Shown piece by piece: positions 11,465 to 23,573 of a stretch of DNA of 51,908 bases; positions within the stretch are counted from its first letter, which is position 1, and every line of letters starts with the position of its first letter. Both the position numbers and the translations under genes were made by a program. The notes beneath the pieces were generated by a model. The model did no database searches, had not been told where the DNA came from, and was given only the letters and a program-made list of their open reading frames with translations. The stretch comes from Porogramme epimiltina (taxonomy: Eukaryota > Basidiomycota > Agaricomycetes > Polyporales > Polyporaceae). The DNA lies in assembly GCA_900155495.1 (NCBI GenBank), contig FTLJ01000631.1:1-51908 (forward strand), in the 5' to 3' direction.

Positions 11465-12756
11465 CTATGCGTCCTTCCCGAGGTCAGCTAGCCCCGCCGG
11501 CACAGTGGTATCGTGCTTCTCCTCGAGTTCCGCCGGCGCGTCTGGCTTCCGGCGACGGCTGACGCGCATGACGAGGTAAACCGAGAACGTCGCGACGATG
11601 ACGAACTGCACGAAGGTCCCGCATGAGTCTGTGAGGCCCGGGAGGTAAACCGTAAGTGGGGCGTGCCCGCGCAGCGTGGGGCGACTCACCGAGGAGGAGT
11701 CCGAACGCCGGGGCGTCGACCCAGAGCGCGCGGAGGGCGGGGATGGTGAGGATGACACTGAGCGGGAGGATGAGCACGCTCTCGGACATGGGCGGGCCCG
11801 ACAACTCGGAGACGGTGATGTAGACGACGAAGGCGGTGAGGACCCAGTTGACGATCCAAAGGAGCATGACGAAGACCCTCGAGAGCGTGATGCGGTGGAA
11901 GTAATAGTGGATGCCGTAGGCGATGTTCGTGGACCCGTTTGCGGTGAGGGGCGACCACAGCTGTGCATCAATGTAGAGAGAGGGCTGGAAGTTGCTGGTC
12001 GCATCGATAATGCGGACGAAGAGTGTCGGGAGGGAGACATTTGTTTTTGGAGAGAGAGCTTGGAAATAGGTGGTGAGGGTGTATCCATCAAAAGGGTAGG
12101 CATATTGCTGGTCTTGACCGTGCCAGGCTGTGATCAGGAATGAGTGCTGAGTCTGGATCTCGGCGGTTGATTGTATGCTAATTGGTTTGCGACACATAGT
12201 AAGCTAGGTGTGAATGTGAAGAACCCTGGTGAACTTACTAGAACACAGCGTTCGTGTCTTTCGTGACCCAAAAAGCCGAACCCGGGTCGTAGGAGCCATT
12301 GACATTGTCCGACCCGTCGAAGTAAAAGTCGATGGCGACGTTGGGACTACCGCACTTGCGCGATTGGTAGATTTCGGTGTCCGGGATTAAGAAGCTCCCA
12401 CAGCCCACTACTCGCCAGGACATTTGCACTGAACGGCTCAAGACGTCGATGTTGTATGCATGACCTATGAGTGCAATCTATTGACCTCGTTTCAACCATA
12501 TCGTGCGAATGAATGGATGAGTCGCTAGATTACTGCATATTCCAGAACTAACACTCACCCCATCGTTATCCCCTGCAGCATCGTCAATATCATTGTGCCT
12601 ATCAAGTCTCCGCTCACTGGCGACTAAGAAAACCACAGCGAATACACCGCTGAATATCAGTATTGCAAGAAATACGGCAGTGAACAAGCGGGCACGGGGG
12701 GAGCATACAGAATGGCGGGGCTGGCACCAGAGCACTGATGCTCCTTGTTGGGGCAT
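11465..12756 (-). CDS. DUF4436-like four-pass membrane protein
   Basis: Four exons on the minus strand, 12756-12559, 12477-12239, 12177-11690 and 11628-11465, giving 362 aa. A first helix near the N-terminus (RLFTAVFLAILIFSGVFAVV) is followed by a large lumenal or extracellular domain with blocks such as VQMSWRVVGCGSF, IQTQHS and YAYPFDGYTLTTYFQAL. Three further helices lie near the C-terminus (VFVMLLWIVNWVLTAFVVYI, VLILPLSVILTIPALRAL, TFVQFVIVATFSVYLVM). The order of one N-terminal helix, a beta-rich domain with PFDxY, and a C-terminal helix bundle containing PALRAL matches what I know of DUF4436, a family without a known function. The tail is charged and cytosolic. Start: the ATG at 12756 precedes the first helix. 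The open frame above it has no ATG. No function is assigned. Confidence 0.75.
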
Positions 12757-13782
12757 TGTGGAGGTAGATGGGCCTTGAAACCCTACCAACGATGAAGCGA
12801 GCGGTGGGTATATATACTGGTGCAGGGTCCGGTCCGGTCCAGGACCTCGACCAGAATCTTAGAGCACTGGACACGGGTCCGGTCCACCTTGATTCAATTA
12901 TTGGAGGTCAGAGACCAATACCACACAAGGACCGGACTGTATGGGGACTGCACTCAGTCGGTCTCCGTCCCACTGGGAACATCAAGAGCTTACTTCAAGT
13001 TGGCATTCTAGCAGCACGAACCCGGGTTCTGTGGTCGCCGTGCCGACTCTGACCGGTATCGGGGATCACATGCTAGCCCTGTACCCGCAATTTCCGGACG
13101 GGGAATCGTGTTAGCCTTGAGTCTGAATCGCTCACAAATAGTCTCTATTGAGCGTGATAGTCAAAGATTGGGTTGCGTAACGGCGTTTGTACTTTCATGG
13201 ACGTGATATTTGATGTCGAGTAGGCAAGATAATCGGCATAGCATGCGAAGCATCGCCGCTCAAGGGACCAAGTCCAACCAGTAAGCTTGCTGACATCGAC
13301 ATGTAGGAGAGTCTGAGAGATCCTCGGAGCAGTGAGTACTAGAGTTTGGTAGGGCCTTGGGCACATGGTACGAACACTCACAGCGCAACTCATTTGAAGA
13401 ACATTCATAGGTTATGAGGCCTCTGAAAATTTTTGGGTTATGGGGTTTGAAGTTTATGGGGTTCTCCCCTGTGCCAACTCAGGGATGCCTGCCAAATCGT
13501 ACTAAGGGGGTATGAGGGTTTGTGCCAGTGCGGCAATGAGGTACGATTACGTGAGCCGCATGGCTTTAAGCGCTCGATTATATTCGTTGTCACCTCGTCG
13601 AGTCGTCACCTCGCGAGCCTTCGTCTCCTGGCAGTGACACGACCTGAGCCAAGTCAATGAGCTAACTTGGTATCCAAGCGTCAAACATGGGCCGCCCCTT
13701 TGCTTCGCAGGCCTCTCACCGCCCACAACTTGCCCCTTGATCATTCCCGCCCCTTCTGAGGACTCCTACGTCGCTGCCTCCC
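12757..13782. other. 1 kb intergenic region
   Basis: It contains the promoter of the DUF4436-like gene on its left side. Just upstream of that gene's start, 12,828-12,890 carries short repeats of GGTCCGGTCC type, which may be a repeated binding site or chance. The rest, up to the tandem F-box-like block, shows no supported gene. Confidence 0.35.
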
Positions 13783-15666
13783 ATGGCCAACCTCCCTCCT
13801 GTGCTGGGCAACTCGGACATTCTCTACCAAACATTCGAAGGATTCGCTCTCTAACAGCCCTTCCACCAGAGCTTCGGCTATATTCAGCTTGTAGATGGGC
13901 TCTCAGATAACCAGCCGGATGAAAGTAACACCTGGGAAAAACGCTGGTTTCCGTCGCTTTGTTTTGCAAGGCATTCTCCGAACCCGCGTCGAGGGTGCTA
14001 TGGGCTGTGCTGAACAAAGGCCTCGCGCCTCTGTTTCCTGTCTTCAAGGTGATCAAAGCCGTGGGCCATAGCAAAGATTGGATGCGTACCTACGATTCGA
14101 CTTTGCCTGAAGTCATCTACCGCCAGAAAATCGTTCGTGCTTTATTACCGTTTACAAAGCTGTTGCATCGGGACTCACTATGATTGGAATAACAGGAATG
14201 GGACCCAAATGTAACGCCTACTGCAGCCGAGTGGTCCCGTTTCAAGCATATCGCAAGCCGTGTACGGTGCTTTATGTACCATGACTACGATCGTTGGATC
14301 CACCCACCATATTCTGCTCTGCTCTTTGAGGCGACCTCAGACGGCAGCCCGCTGTTCCCAAACCTCCAAGTGTTGCGTTTCCCGGCCGCATACCGCTATC
14401 CCCTGGGGAAGGAATTCCTCCGTATCCTCCTGACGCCAACTATCGAGGCGTTTATCTTCTTCGGATTCTACAACTCAAAGTTTCATTCCAAGAAAATCAA
14501 CGAAAATCTAGCTTCTGTGGCCACAGCGTGCAAACGGCTTGAACACCTTCGCGTTCATTGTGACGGCCAAAATGCCTGGGGGTATTTCGTTCCAAAAGTT
14601 CCGGAATCTACGTTCGGCATACATCGAAAACGCCTACTCATGTGGGGATGCCTTGACCATGTTAAGTTCCCTCGACCACCTGGAGTATTTCAAAGAGACA
14701 TTCTATGACACCTTCCAGCAAAGTCGCACTCCTCTGCCCCCTCTTTCATCCACTCTTCCGGCGCTTCATATCTTGCACATCGGTACCATCCCCTTATACA
14801 CCATGCACCAATTCCTGTCCTCCCTCAACGCACCCCTCAGCGATGTGCGCGCCAGTATCACCGACGTCCGCTTCTTCTCCGAGGTCACCCAGCTCTTCGA
14901 CACCCTGTGCAGCCCGCGCAATGCCACATCCTTACACACCGTTGACGTTTCATTCATCATTCTCGACTGGCCTGACGGCAGGTTCGAACGTCCCGGCCCC
15001 TCCTCCTTCCTCAAGCTTACCGCCCCACTCCTATGCCTACCGTCTCTCGACTCACTGAGAGTACGCCTCTCACGCCAGCCATGGGGCGTCATCGAGTACG
15101 ACGCGACGGACGCCGTGCGCGCGTGGCACGGCGCGCTCGCGATAGACAACGCTGCTCTCAAGACGATGGCCCGCGCATGGCCCCGCATCCGCCACCTCGT
15201 GCTCACGTACTCTTCCGAGTTCACGTTCATGGACGCCGTCGCGGCAGTGGCCGCGCAGGACTCGCCCGACGCGGCTGCAGCTGCCCGGCCCCCGCCCGGA
15301 CCGTCCCTCGGGGCCGTTGTCGACGTCGCGCTGGCCTGCCCGGATCTCAAGGAGTTCGAAATGAAAGTCGCGGACGTGAGCGAGGACGACTTGAAGCTGC
15401 TCGAGGCACGCGCCGAAATGGACGGCACGCGACAAACAGCATTGGTGGACTTGTACCTCCAGGGTAACCGGTCGGAGGACTCGCCTCAGCTTCCCGATCT
15501 CGACCGGCTAGCTGTTGCTCTACATCACATCTTCCCCAAGCTCAGGGGCACCGGCCCTCCACTCCCAATTCAGAAGGGTGATCCCAGTGATATTACGATG
15601 GAGTCGGATTTACAGACGTTGCTCAAAAAGTTGTATGCTCTTAGTATTGACAACAGGGTGCCGTAG
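13783..15666 (+). pseudogene. Broken first copy of the tandem F-box-like gene family
   Basis: This copy aligns along its whole length with the two intact genes downstream: the start MANLPPVLGNSDILYQTFE, the block CKAFSEPASRVLWAVL, and the C-terminal SLGAVVDVALACPDLKEFEM. It has at least three lesions. A TAA stop lies at 13852-13854, where the other copies have a Tyr codon. There is a net frame change in about 13,900-13,945, before the CKAFSEP block. There is a further frame change near 14,580 in a run of five Gs, after GQNAWG. The intron donor is GTTCGT at about 14,133, where the other copies have GTACGT. The 3' half from about 14,590 to the TAG at 15664-15666 stays open for about 360 codons, so the breakdown is probably recent. 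A single-base error in the G run could be a sequencing artefact, but the stop and the first frame change are separate defects. Confidence 0.78.
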
Positions 15667-16084
15667 TTTTGGAAGTGCATTCACCCAATAAAGTGATGTA
15701 ATTCCTGAACACTCTTCTAGGGGCCAGATTGTGGTGACACGTTATGGGTAATGCGTGGTGTAAGGAGTAGCACGATATCCCTTTGTTATCAAATGATATG
15801 TACTTAGCAGTAAAGCAACATTTCGTGGCTGTGCGGCCAGCGCCAGCTAATCGCCGTCAACATCTTCTTGAACTTCACATTGACGATCGTGACCGACAAG
15901 TGGCTCTCATCAACAATCAGAGCCATGTTGCACGCCGCATTCGAGTTATATTGAGCCCTAGGTGACGGTCTCGCGCTCGTCGTGACATGATAGCACTGGT
16001 CTCACACTCCAAGCGCACAGCCGTTTTGCCAACACGGACGTCTCTTGAACTTCACCCCACATCCCAAGGACTACATTCCGCTCC
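15667..16084 (+). other. Spacer between copies 1 and 2, with a polyadenylation signal
   Basis: An AATAAA at 15687-15692, about 20 bases after the stop of the broken copy, is a plausible polyadenylation signal. The second half should hold the promoter of copy 2. There is no gene. Confidence 0.45.
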
Positions 16085-17942
16085 ATGGATGCCCTCCCTC
16101 CAGCATTGGCCAACCCGGACATTCTACACCAGATATTCGAGGAATTCACACTCTACCAACCCTGCCAAAGGAGCTCTGACTACCCTCGAATCCTAGAGGG
16201 CCTACTCCATCGCCCTTTCGGCATCGATACCCGGAGCGGAACCCTTGCCTCCGCCGCTTTGGTCTGCAAGACTTTCTCCGAGCCTGCATCTAGAGTACTG
16301 TGGGCAGTGCTGTACGAGGGCGTCGAACCTTTGTTCCGCGCCTTCTCTGCGTTCAAGGTGGTCAAGGTTGTGGACCATAGCAAAGACTGGTTGCGTCAAA
16401 TCAATCCGGGTTTACCTGAAACACATCGCTCGAAAATTGTACGTTCTATGACAATCTCTCGAGCAAGATCCCTTCTGATCATTTGAATGGCAGGAGTGGG
16501 ACGAAAGTTTAGCACCTACAGAGACCGAACGGGCTCGGTTTGCGCATCTTGCAAGTCGCGTACGATGCTTTTTGAACGGCCGGAATAATGGTCGCTGGAT
16601 CCGCCCACCCTACTCAACCTTGCTCTTTGAAGCCACTGCGAATGGCATCCCCCTCTTCCCAAATATACAAATTCTGCATTCCCCCGCTTTACACAACTAT
16701 CACGCGGAGATGGAGTTCTTTCGTCTCCTACTGGCCCCGACCCTCGAAGCGTACTCCGTGCCCTATCACCATAAATCTACCACTGATACACTCAATGAAT
16801 GCCTAGCGCGGATTGCTGTAGTGTGTCGACATCTTCAGTATATTCATATTCACTCTCAAAGCTGGCACCACGCACTGGATGTTTCTTTGAAGGGCTTCCA
16901 AAATCTGCGCTCGGTTCACATCGATTATCCTAGCTCGTGTGGGAGCCTCCTACGGATGCTGGACTCGCTCGTTCGCCTGGAATACCTTCAAGTGAAATTC
17001 CGCGACAATTCAGAGTCAAATGACACTCTCCAATCCCCTCTCTCAGCCAATTTCCTGATGCTGCACATCCTACACATCGACAGTTCTCGCATGCACACTC
17101 CCTACCAACTCATATCCTCCCTCACAACTCCACTCACGAGAGTGCATACCCACATCACTGGCGGATGCTACTACTCTGAAATCGCCCAACTCATGAACGC
17201 CCTCTGTGCCTCCCGCAATGTAGCCTCGTTACGCGCCCTCACCCTCTCCTTTGCCACCATCGACCAGCGTCCGGATAGCAGTACCGAGCACAGTCGCCCA
17301 GGCTCCTTTCTGGAGCTCGTCGAACCCCTCCTGCGCCTCCATTCGCTCACCTCACTGGCTGTACACGTTTCGATTCAGCCGTGGGGTGGCATGCAACACG
17401 ATTCGACAGAATCTATGCACGCACGGCACAAACCGCTCGCAATCGATGAGTTCGCCACCGACACTATGGCGCGCGCGTGGCCATGCCTCCGCCAGCTCGC
17501 GCTTACCCATGCCTCCGGTTTCCTGAAGTACAGCGTAGTCCCCTTTGACATCTCCATTGTCCGCCCATCGATCGGCGCGCTTGTCAAGCTCGCGCAAGAG
17601 TGTCCTGCGCTCGAGGCGCTGACGATACATGTCGCGGATGTAGATCAAAGTGGGCTCGAATCGCTCGAAGAACAAGTCGAGGCGGGCTGCGGGCAACAAA
17701 CAGCGTTGCTGGATATCCACCTGGAAGGCGACCGGTCGGTGAACCCGGACGATCTACGTCTTGTTGATATAGACCGGCTCGCGACTGTTTTGCATCGTCT
17801 CTTCCCCCGGCTGAGAGGTCGTAAGCCTCAGCCCCTGCCATCTGCGGGGGACCCTTGGACCGGCCCATGGAAATATTCGGAGATAGATCGGTTTCTCGAA
17901 AAGCTATATACTTTAAGCATTAATACCGGTGCGGCATACTAG
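16085..17942 (+). CDS. F-box-like protein, tandem copy 2
   Basis: Two exons, 16085-16438 and 16494-17942, giving 600 aa. The N-terminus has the short F-box-like pattern of large basidiomycete families: LPPALANPDILHQIFEEF, then TLASAALVCKTFSEPASRVLW. The remainder is a leucine-rich, repeat-like domain with hydrophobic spacing (LEYLQVKF, LHILHIDSSRMHTPYQLISS, LTSLAVHVSIQPWG, CPALEALTIHVADVDQ). By family knowledge such proteins act as substrate receptors of SCF ubiquitin ligases, with the repeat domain binding the target. The substrate here is unknown. The 55-nt intron is GTACGT...GGCAG and joins in frame. The start ATG at 16085 aligns with that of copy 3. An AATAAA lies downstream at 17997-18002. 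Confidence 0.82.
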
Positions 17943-18268
17943 TCACGGATGTACATGGCTCTGATAGGATAGCATGAGGTCTCAGGTCGATTGGAAAATA
18001 AACCTATGATTTTCTATTACTTGCTGAGACACCGAAGTAGAATGTCAGTGTACTGCGGTAGCATGCACCTTTTATTCAAAGGACCCACATATTACAATTG
18101 TGGGGACTGGGGCCTAAGTAACGGATAGGCGCTTGCCATTATATGCATGCATAATTGAATACCTCGGCAATGGTCTCACAAGCCCTAAGCGCACATCACC
18201 CAGGCCTACTCCGTAGACTCCTTGCACTTGTTACTTCATCCCACATCCTGAGGACTACGTTCCGTCCC
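17943..18268 (+). other. Spacer between copies 2 and 3
   Basis: It carries AATAAA at 17997-18002, a likely polyadenylation signal for copy 2. The last ~40 bases repeat the leader found before copy 2. Confidence 0.45.
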
Positions 18269-20135
18269 ATGGCTAGCCTCCCTCCAGCACTGGAGAATCC
18301 GGACATTCTACATCAAATATTCGAAGAACTCACGCACTACCAACCCTGCCGAACAAGCTCTGACTACCCTCGAATCTTAAGCAACTTCAGTCGCCAGGCT
18401 GGCGAGACCGATATACGGAGCAGAACGCTTGCTTCCGCCGCTTTGGTATGCAAGACTTTCTCTGAACCCGCATCTAGAACACTGTGGGCAGTGCTTTACG
18501 GAGGTGTCGAACCTTTATTTCGCGCCTTCGCTGCGTTCAAGGTGGTCAAAACCGTAGACCATAGCAAGGACCGGATGCGTGGATCCAGCTTGGCGCGAAC
18601 ACATTGCTCTCAAATCGTACGTCCGATCTCGTTTCGTGCTACAAAGCTAATGGATGAGGCTCATATCGACCATTCAATGGCAGGAGTGGGACGAGAGCTT
18701 AGCACCCACGGAGGCTGAACGGGCTCGGTTTGCGCATCTCGCAAGTCGCGTACGGTACTTTGTGTGGAATAATTGCCGCTGGACTCGCCCACCCTACTCA
18801 ACCCTACTCCTTGGATGCACCGCGAACGGCGGTCCTCTCTTCCCAAACATCCAGATTCTACATTCCCCTGCCACGCAAGACTATCAATCAGAGAAAGAAA
18901 TCTTTCGCGTCCTACTAGCCCCGACCCTTGAAGCGTACTCCGTGCCGTGCCACTACAAGTCTAACGCTGACACACTCAACGAAAGTCTAGCACATATTGC
19001 GGCGGTGTGTCGGCATATTCAGTACATTCACATCTACCCTTTGAGCTGGCAGCCCCTACCGGATGTTTCATTAGAGGGCTTCCAGAATCTGCGCTCGGTT
19101 CATATCGACAATGCTAGCTCGTGTGGGAGCGTCCTATGGATGCTGAACTCGCTAGTTCGCCTGGAATCCATTCAAGTGACATTCTGCGGTGATTCTGCAC
19201 AGGATCTCACTCTCCGATCCGCTCTCTCAGTTGACCTCACCATGCTACATGTCCTGCACATCAACGGCGCTTACATGCACACTCTCCACCAACTCATATC
19301 CTCCCTCACAGCGCCACTCACTGATGTACACGCCCACATGGCCAGCGGCTGCTCCTACCTCAAGATCACCCAGTTCATGAACGCCCTCTGTGCCCCGCGC
19401 AACATCAACTCCTTACACACTCTCAGCCTCTCTCTCTCCATCTTCGATGATTTGAACGGCGACGGCAGTACCGCGGCCCAGTACAATCGCCCTGGCTCCT
19501 TCCTGGATCTCGTAGCTCCTCTCCTGCGCCTCCATTCGCTCAGGTCACTAGCCGTGCATGCTTCGCTTCGGCCGTGGTACGCCACCCGATACACTTCGAC
19601 TAACACTATGGCCGCGCGGCACAAACCACTCGCGATCGATGATTTCTCCACCGACACTATGGCGCACGCGTGGCCGCTCATCTGTCAGCTCAGGGTTACC
19701 CATGCCTCTAGTCTTCCCGAGGACAATGGAGCTCCCGCTAGCACCGCGGTTGTCTGTCCATCGATCTGCGCGCTTGTCAAGCTCGCGCAAGCGTGTCCTG
19801 AGCTCGAGGAGCTGACGATGCATGTCGCGGATGTGGATGAGGACGCGCTCGAGTTGCTCGAGGAACAGGTCAGGGCGGACGGCGGGCAACAAACGGCGTT
19901 GGTGGATCTCTTCCTGGAGGGTGATCTGTCAGCAAACCCGGACGAGCCACGCCTTGCCGATATAGACCGGCTCGCGACTATTTTGCACCGTATCTTCCCC
20001 AGGTTGAGAGGTCGCGCTCCTTTGCCCCCACCATCTCCCACGGCAGATCTTTTGACCTGCCCACTAGAATATTCGGATGTAGTTAGGTTGCTGGAGAAGT
20101 TGTATGTTTTGAATGTTGATACCAGCACGGTATAG
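18269..20135 (+). CDS. F-box-like protein, tandem copy 3
   Basis: Two exons, 18269-18616 and 18684-20135, giving 599 aa. It is closely related to copy 2 over its whole length: MASLPPALENPDILHQIFEE, TLASAALVCKTFSEPASRTL, EWDESLAPTEAERARFAHL, and a C-terminal leucine-rich region ending LLEKLYVLNVDTSTV. The intron is at the same position as in copy 2. Differences from copy 2 are spread along the leucine-rich domain, as expected if substrate binding diverges after duplication. An upstream in-frame ATG at 18155 exists, but the ATG at 18269 aligns with copies 1 and 2 and is preferred. Confidence 0.82.
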
Positions 20136-23100
20136 TCACAGATATACATACATAGCAATCTCTAGCGGGACAGCATGAGGACGTAGCAACATACAGTAGA
20201 CTAGTCTGAGGGGAGCCACAACGAGCTCGTCAACGCCTCAGGAAGTGGAGAGACACGGATGACGAGATTGAGGGAGGCGCTTGACGAGCGGACACATAGC
20301 TGGAGAACAAATCAGATCGCATGGTTGTCACCTCGAAATTGAGGCTCGCACAGTGGTAAAAGCCGTACGCATCACGTGTAGAATGCCAATTCTGAGATTA
20401 CTATCCACTGAATTTAAAAAAGGATCGTATTGTGAGTCGCGTGTTGCGAGTCCGAGGCGGTATACATACAACCGGAATCGCTGTAGGCGATCTGGGGCTA
20501 TAGAAGAGGATTGGAAACAGGGCACCTTCGTATCAAGTGAGGGTACGATCGCAGTCCCTATGCCCCACCTTTTGTTGGATCCACGATTACCAGACTGCGC
20601 CGCATGCTCGACAGTGTGTGCCATTAATTGCCTTGTGTGACCTTTGACCGGGAACAGCATCTGGATCCACCGTCCTCGTTTGCGTTTCCCGCATACGATC
20701 GAACACAGCTCCCGTGGACGCCGGGCTGGGCCCGAAGGGCAGGGTCCAATCGCGCGGCCCCGCCGCGCCTGCACTGGGGTGCTGTGCGCAGCTTCGGCGG
20801 CGCACATTTGGGGTGCGGTGCGGGTCGCTGGAAACACGAGGACGTCGGAGACAAGGGCCTTGGTGCCGGCTTCGAGTGGTGGCCAAGGCAGACTTTCGCG
20901 CCCACATATGTGGAGGGGACCCTCGATCATGGGCGAGCGGTCGGAGACGAGGCGAGTCCGCCGCAGATGATGAAGCGACCACAAAATGAACCTTCTGCCC
21001 CTTCCCGCCGGTGAGAAACGCGAATAGGCCGGCGAGACGCATCGTGGTACCACTCAGCTGGACTGGCTTGCAGCTTCCTTGTATATTGTCACTGGGCTCG
21101 CCTGCACTGGGCGTGGAGTAGCGTTGCATCGAAACGGGGGAGAAGAGATCCGCACTGGCGGGACAGGGCTCGGATATAAGTATCCGTGTGCGTCGCAGGG
21201 CCGGGGTCCGACAAAGTCGCACTCTTCGCGGAGGGATATGAGCCTCTTCCGTCTGCGCCACAAAGCCTTTGCGTTGCGAAGCGGAAAGCACCCGCGAGAA
21301 CGGATGTATCGGGCCTGTTGATTTTTTTTGGCTCGTTCCAGTTTTGTCGATGCCTTATTTAGTATTCTTGGACTTAGTATAAACACACTTAATGAAATGT
21401 CAGCAACATACAAGTAAGCGTCTAGAACTTTGCATAGACGTGCATTTAGCCGCAGCCCATCCATCTTCTAAATGTGGCCGCAGGTCATATATAGACCCAC
21501 GGCCCGCGCAGGGGCGTTAACCAACACACGGAAGAAGCCTTTTTCTCCGTGCCGTGCCGCCTGCCGCGCCCGCACGGAAGAATTCGAAGGTAGTAGCTGA
21601 GACGTACCTACACACTAGCACAACCTGGCATCTCAGCTCTTGCGTGCCTCAACGCATCAAGGTGCCTGCCATCGGCTTGACATCCGTATGGGCCGCGCTA
21701 AGTTATACCGCATCCGGAGGGGACGATCCCGGCGGGCTCGGAATCCCCAACTAACGTCCGAACGCTTCGCGGAGCCAGCAAGGTTCTGAACCTGCAAACA
21801 TGTGCCGTAAGCACCAAGATGACAAGAAAGACCACTCAGCTTTGGTCGTCCGAGCAAAGGGCAAATTAGCCTTTGACCAGGTTCGACAGTGGTCCGCGGG
21901 TCCTCTCTGTTTCCGCCTCTCTCGCCGATAACCGTTCATATCCGCGCCACCCTCACAGTCCGCCCCTGCCCGGCCTCCGACTCGGATCTCTGTGGGTTCA
22001 AGCGGCCCGGGCGGCCCCCTCCACCCAGGGCCTCGAGGTATCTTGGACATTGAACCGTGCCTTGTTCTTCGTCCGCGTCGGCCTCCCGCTGTCGCGCGGC
22101 GCGGCTCCGCCCCAACCTTCCCTGCGACCGACGTATCGTCTCCGCTGGACCCTGCACGCCCGGCAGACCGCAGGCCACAAGGCGCGGTGTGGCATTGCGC
22201 CGGCGTCCTCGGGTTCTCACAGGAGACGCGAGCGAACTACGCCCACGTTGTGGCACGGATGCCTGATGCATCGCCCGTAGTCTCGCTCGGCTTGCAGACG
22301 GAACTTGGGAAGAGGGAAGCGTCCTGGCACGCCCCGCGCAAGGGTCACCGCTTACGGCAGCCCCGAGGCGGTTTCGTGGCGGCACCAGCAAGACACAGGG
22401 GCTTCGAGCGAGCGCGCGAAGCCCGCCTCCTCAGGCTGCCGCGCGGGTTTGGAAAACCTAGTTCTGAGTTCTCGGTGATGTCAACGATGCGCGCATGTCG
22501 TCGCCGCAATACGTACGTACCAAAGCCAAGCGAGCCAGATGCATCAGAGGGGCGGGCCAACTTTCGAGACGCGCCGCGCGTGTGGTTGCGGAATTACGGG
22601 CGTCCGCGTCCGAGATGTGCTGAACCGCGCATGGACGTCGCGCGCACAAGTTGACGTGACGGCGGCACGAACGCCCCCGCTCCGTGCTCGGGCGCTGGCG
22701 CTCAGGCCGCCCAACGCGTCCGTTCCGAGCCGCGCTCACGTGAATGCGGAGCGGGATGACGTACGTATGTATCTTCCCTCAAGCTTCGTCGTGAGCAGGC
22801 AGCGAGCGACAGACAGATAGGAGATAGGAGTCGACGGCATGGCGCCGAATAGTTGTATACCATCGGCGAGCGCGAGTACGATTACTACACATACGTACAC
22901 CAAGGCGGAGGGGGAGGCGGGGGAACCAGGACGAATAATCGAAAGCAGTAGTAGCTGTAAGGCCCGAGAAGACGACAAACACTGTTCGGAGCGGCCGACT
23001 ATGTATGTATGTGTGAGGGTAGGGGGGTAGGGGAGCGAGGCGAATTGCAGGAACCGGAGGTACGAATACGAATACAGCATGGGACAAGAACGGCGAGTCA

Positions 23101-23573
23101 TGGTGGAGAACAACAGGGAACAACAGTAGTAGATGGGTGGTGGTAGTGGTGGTAACGGCAGCGCGGACGCCGGAGGGCGCCGCGAATATGTACACTCTAT
23201 AGTCTATGCGGGGTGTGGCGGTCGTTAGTTTTCATGAGCGAGAAGAACGAGTGAGTGGGGCGGGTCTCTAGCGACTGGGATGTGTGTGCGTGTGTTGTGC
23301 GTGTCCATAAATACGAGAGTTCGACTTGGCGTGAGGGGGAAGAAAGAACGTAGGGCGGTAAGGCGGGGAAGGGGGCGAGGGGCGACGCCGCGGGAGGAAC
23401 CGCCAAGTTAGAGAAGTAGGGTAGATATGGGAGCGAGAAGAGGAACGGGCTTGGCGCGAACTGGGAGGAATAATGATACATTCACCGGAGCAGGAGCGGG
23501 GGATAATTTGTGGTGGCGACAGCCGGGTATAGGAGTCTCGAAAGAGACGGGGGCAACGTCGAGCAGCAGCAGC
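20136..23573. other. 3.4 kb gene-poor region
   Basis: Overlapping frames of 100-240 codons occur on both strands at 20,300-21,460 and 21,870-22,820. Their products are Arg/Pro/Ser/Ala-rich, overlap each other antisense and match no family I know. I treat them as GC-driven open frames. The right end (about 22,800-23,573) should include the 3' untranslated region of the arrestin gene. It holds purine-rich low-complexity sequence on the + strand, such as GTAGTAGATGGGTGGTGGTAG around 23,125. No RNA gene or transposon ends were seen. Confidence 0.35.

Larger units (their letters stand above)
13783..20135 (+). repeat. Tandem triplication of an F-box-like gene
   Basis: Three head-to-tail copies with the same two-exon layout start at 13783, 16085 and 18269. 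Copies 2 and 3 are the closest pair: their intron sits at the same codon (after ...SKI and ...SQI) and exon 2 begins EWDESLAPTE in both. The similarity extends upstream of the ATG: both have a TTCA-CCCACATCC--AGGACTAC block just before the start (about 16,050-16,084 and 18,233-18,268). The duplicated unit therefore includes the 5' leader and possibly the promoter. Copy 1 is more diverged and is broken. Confidence 0.85.

Noticed and set aside
20328..21291. Overlapping 230-240 codon minus-strand frames
   Set aside because: Two registers of the same DNA are open, both Arg/Ser/Pro-rich with no domain, and plus-strand frames overlap them as well.
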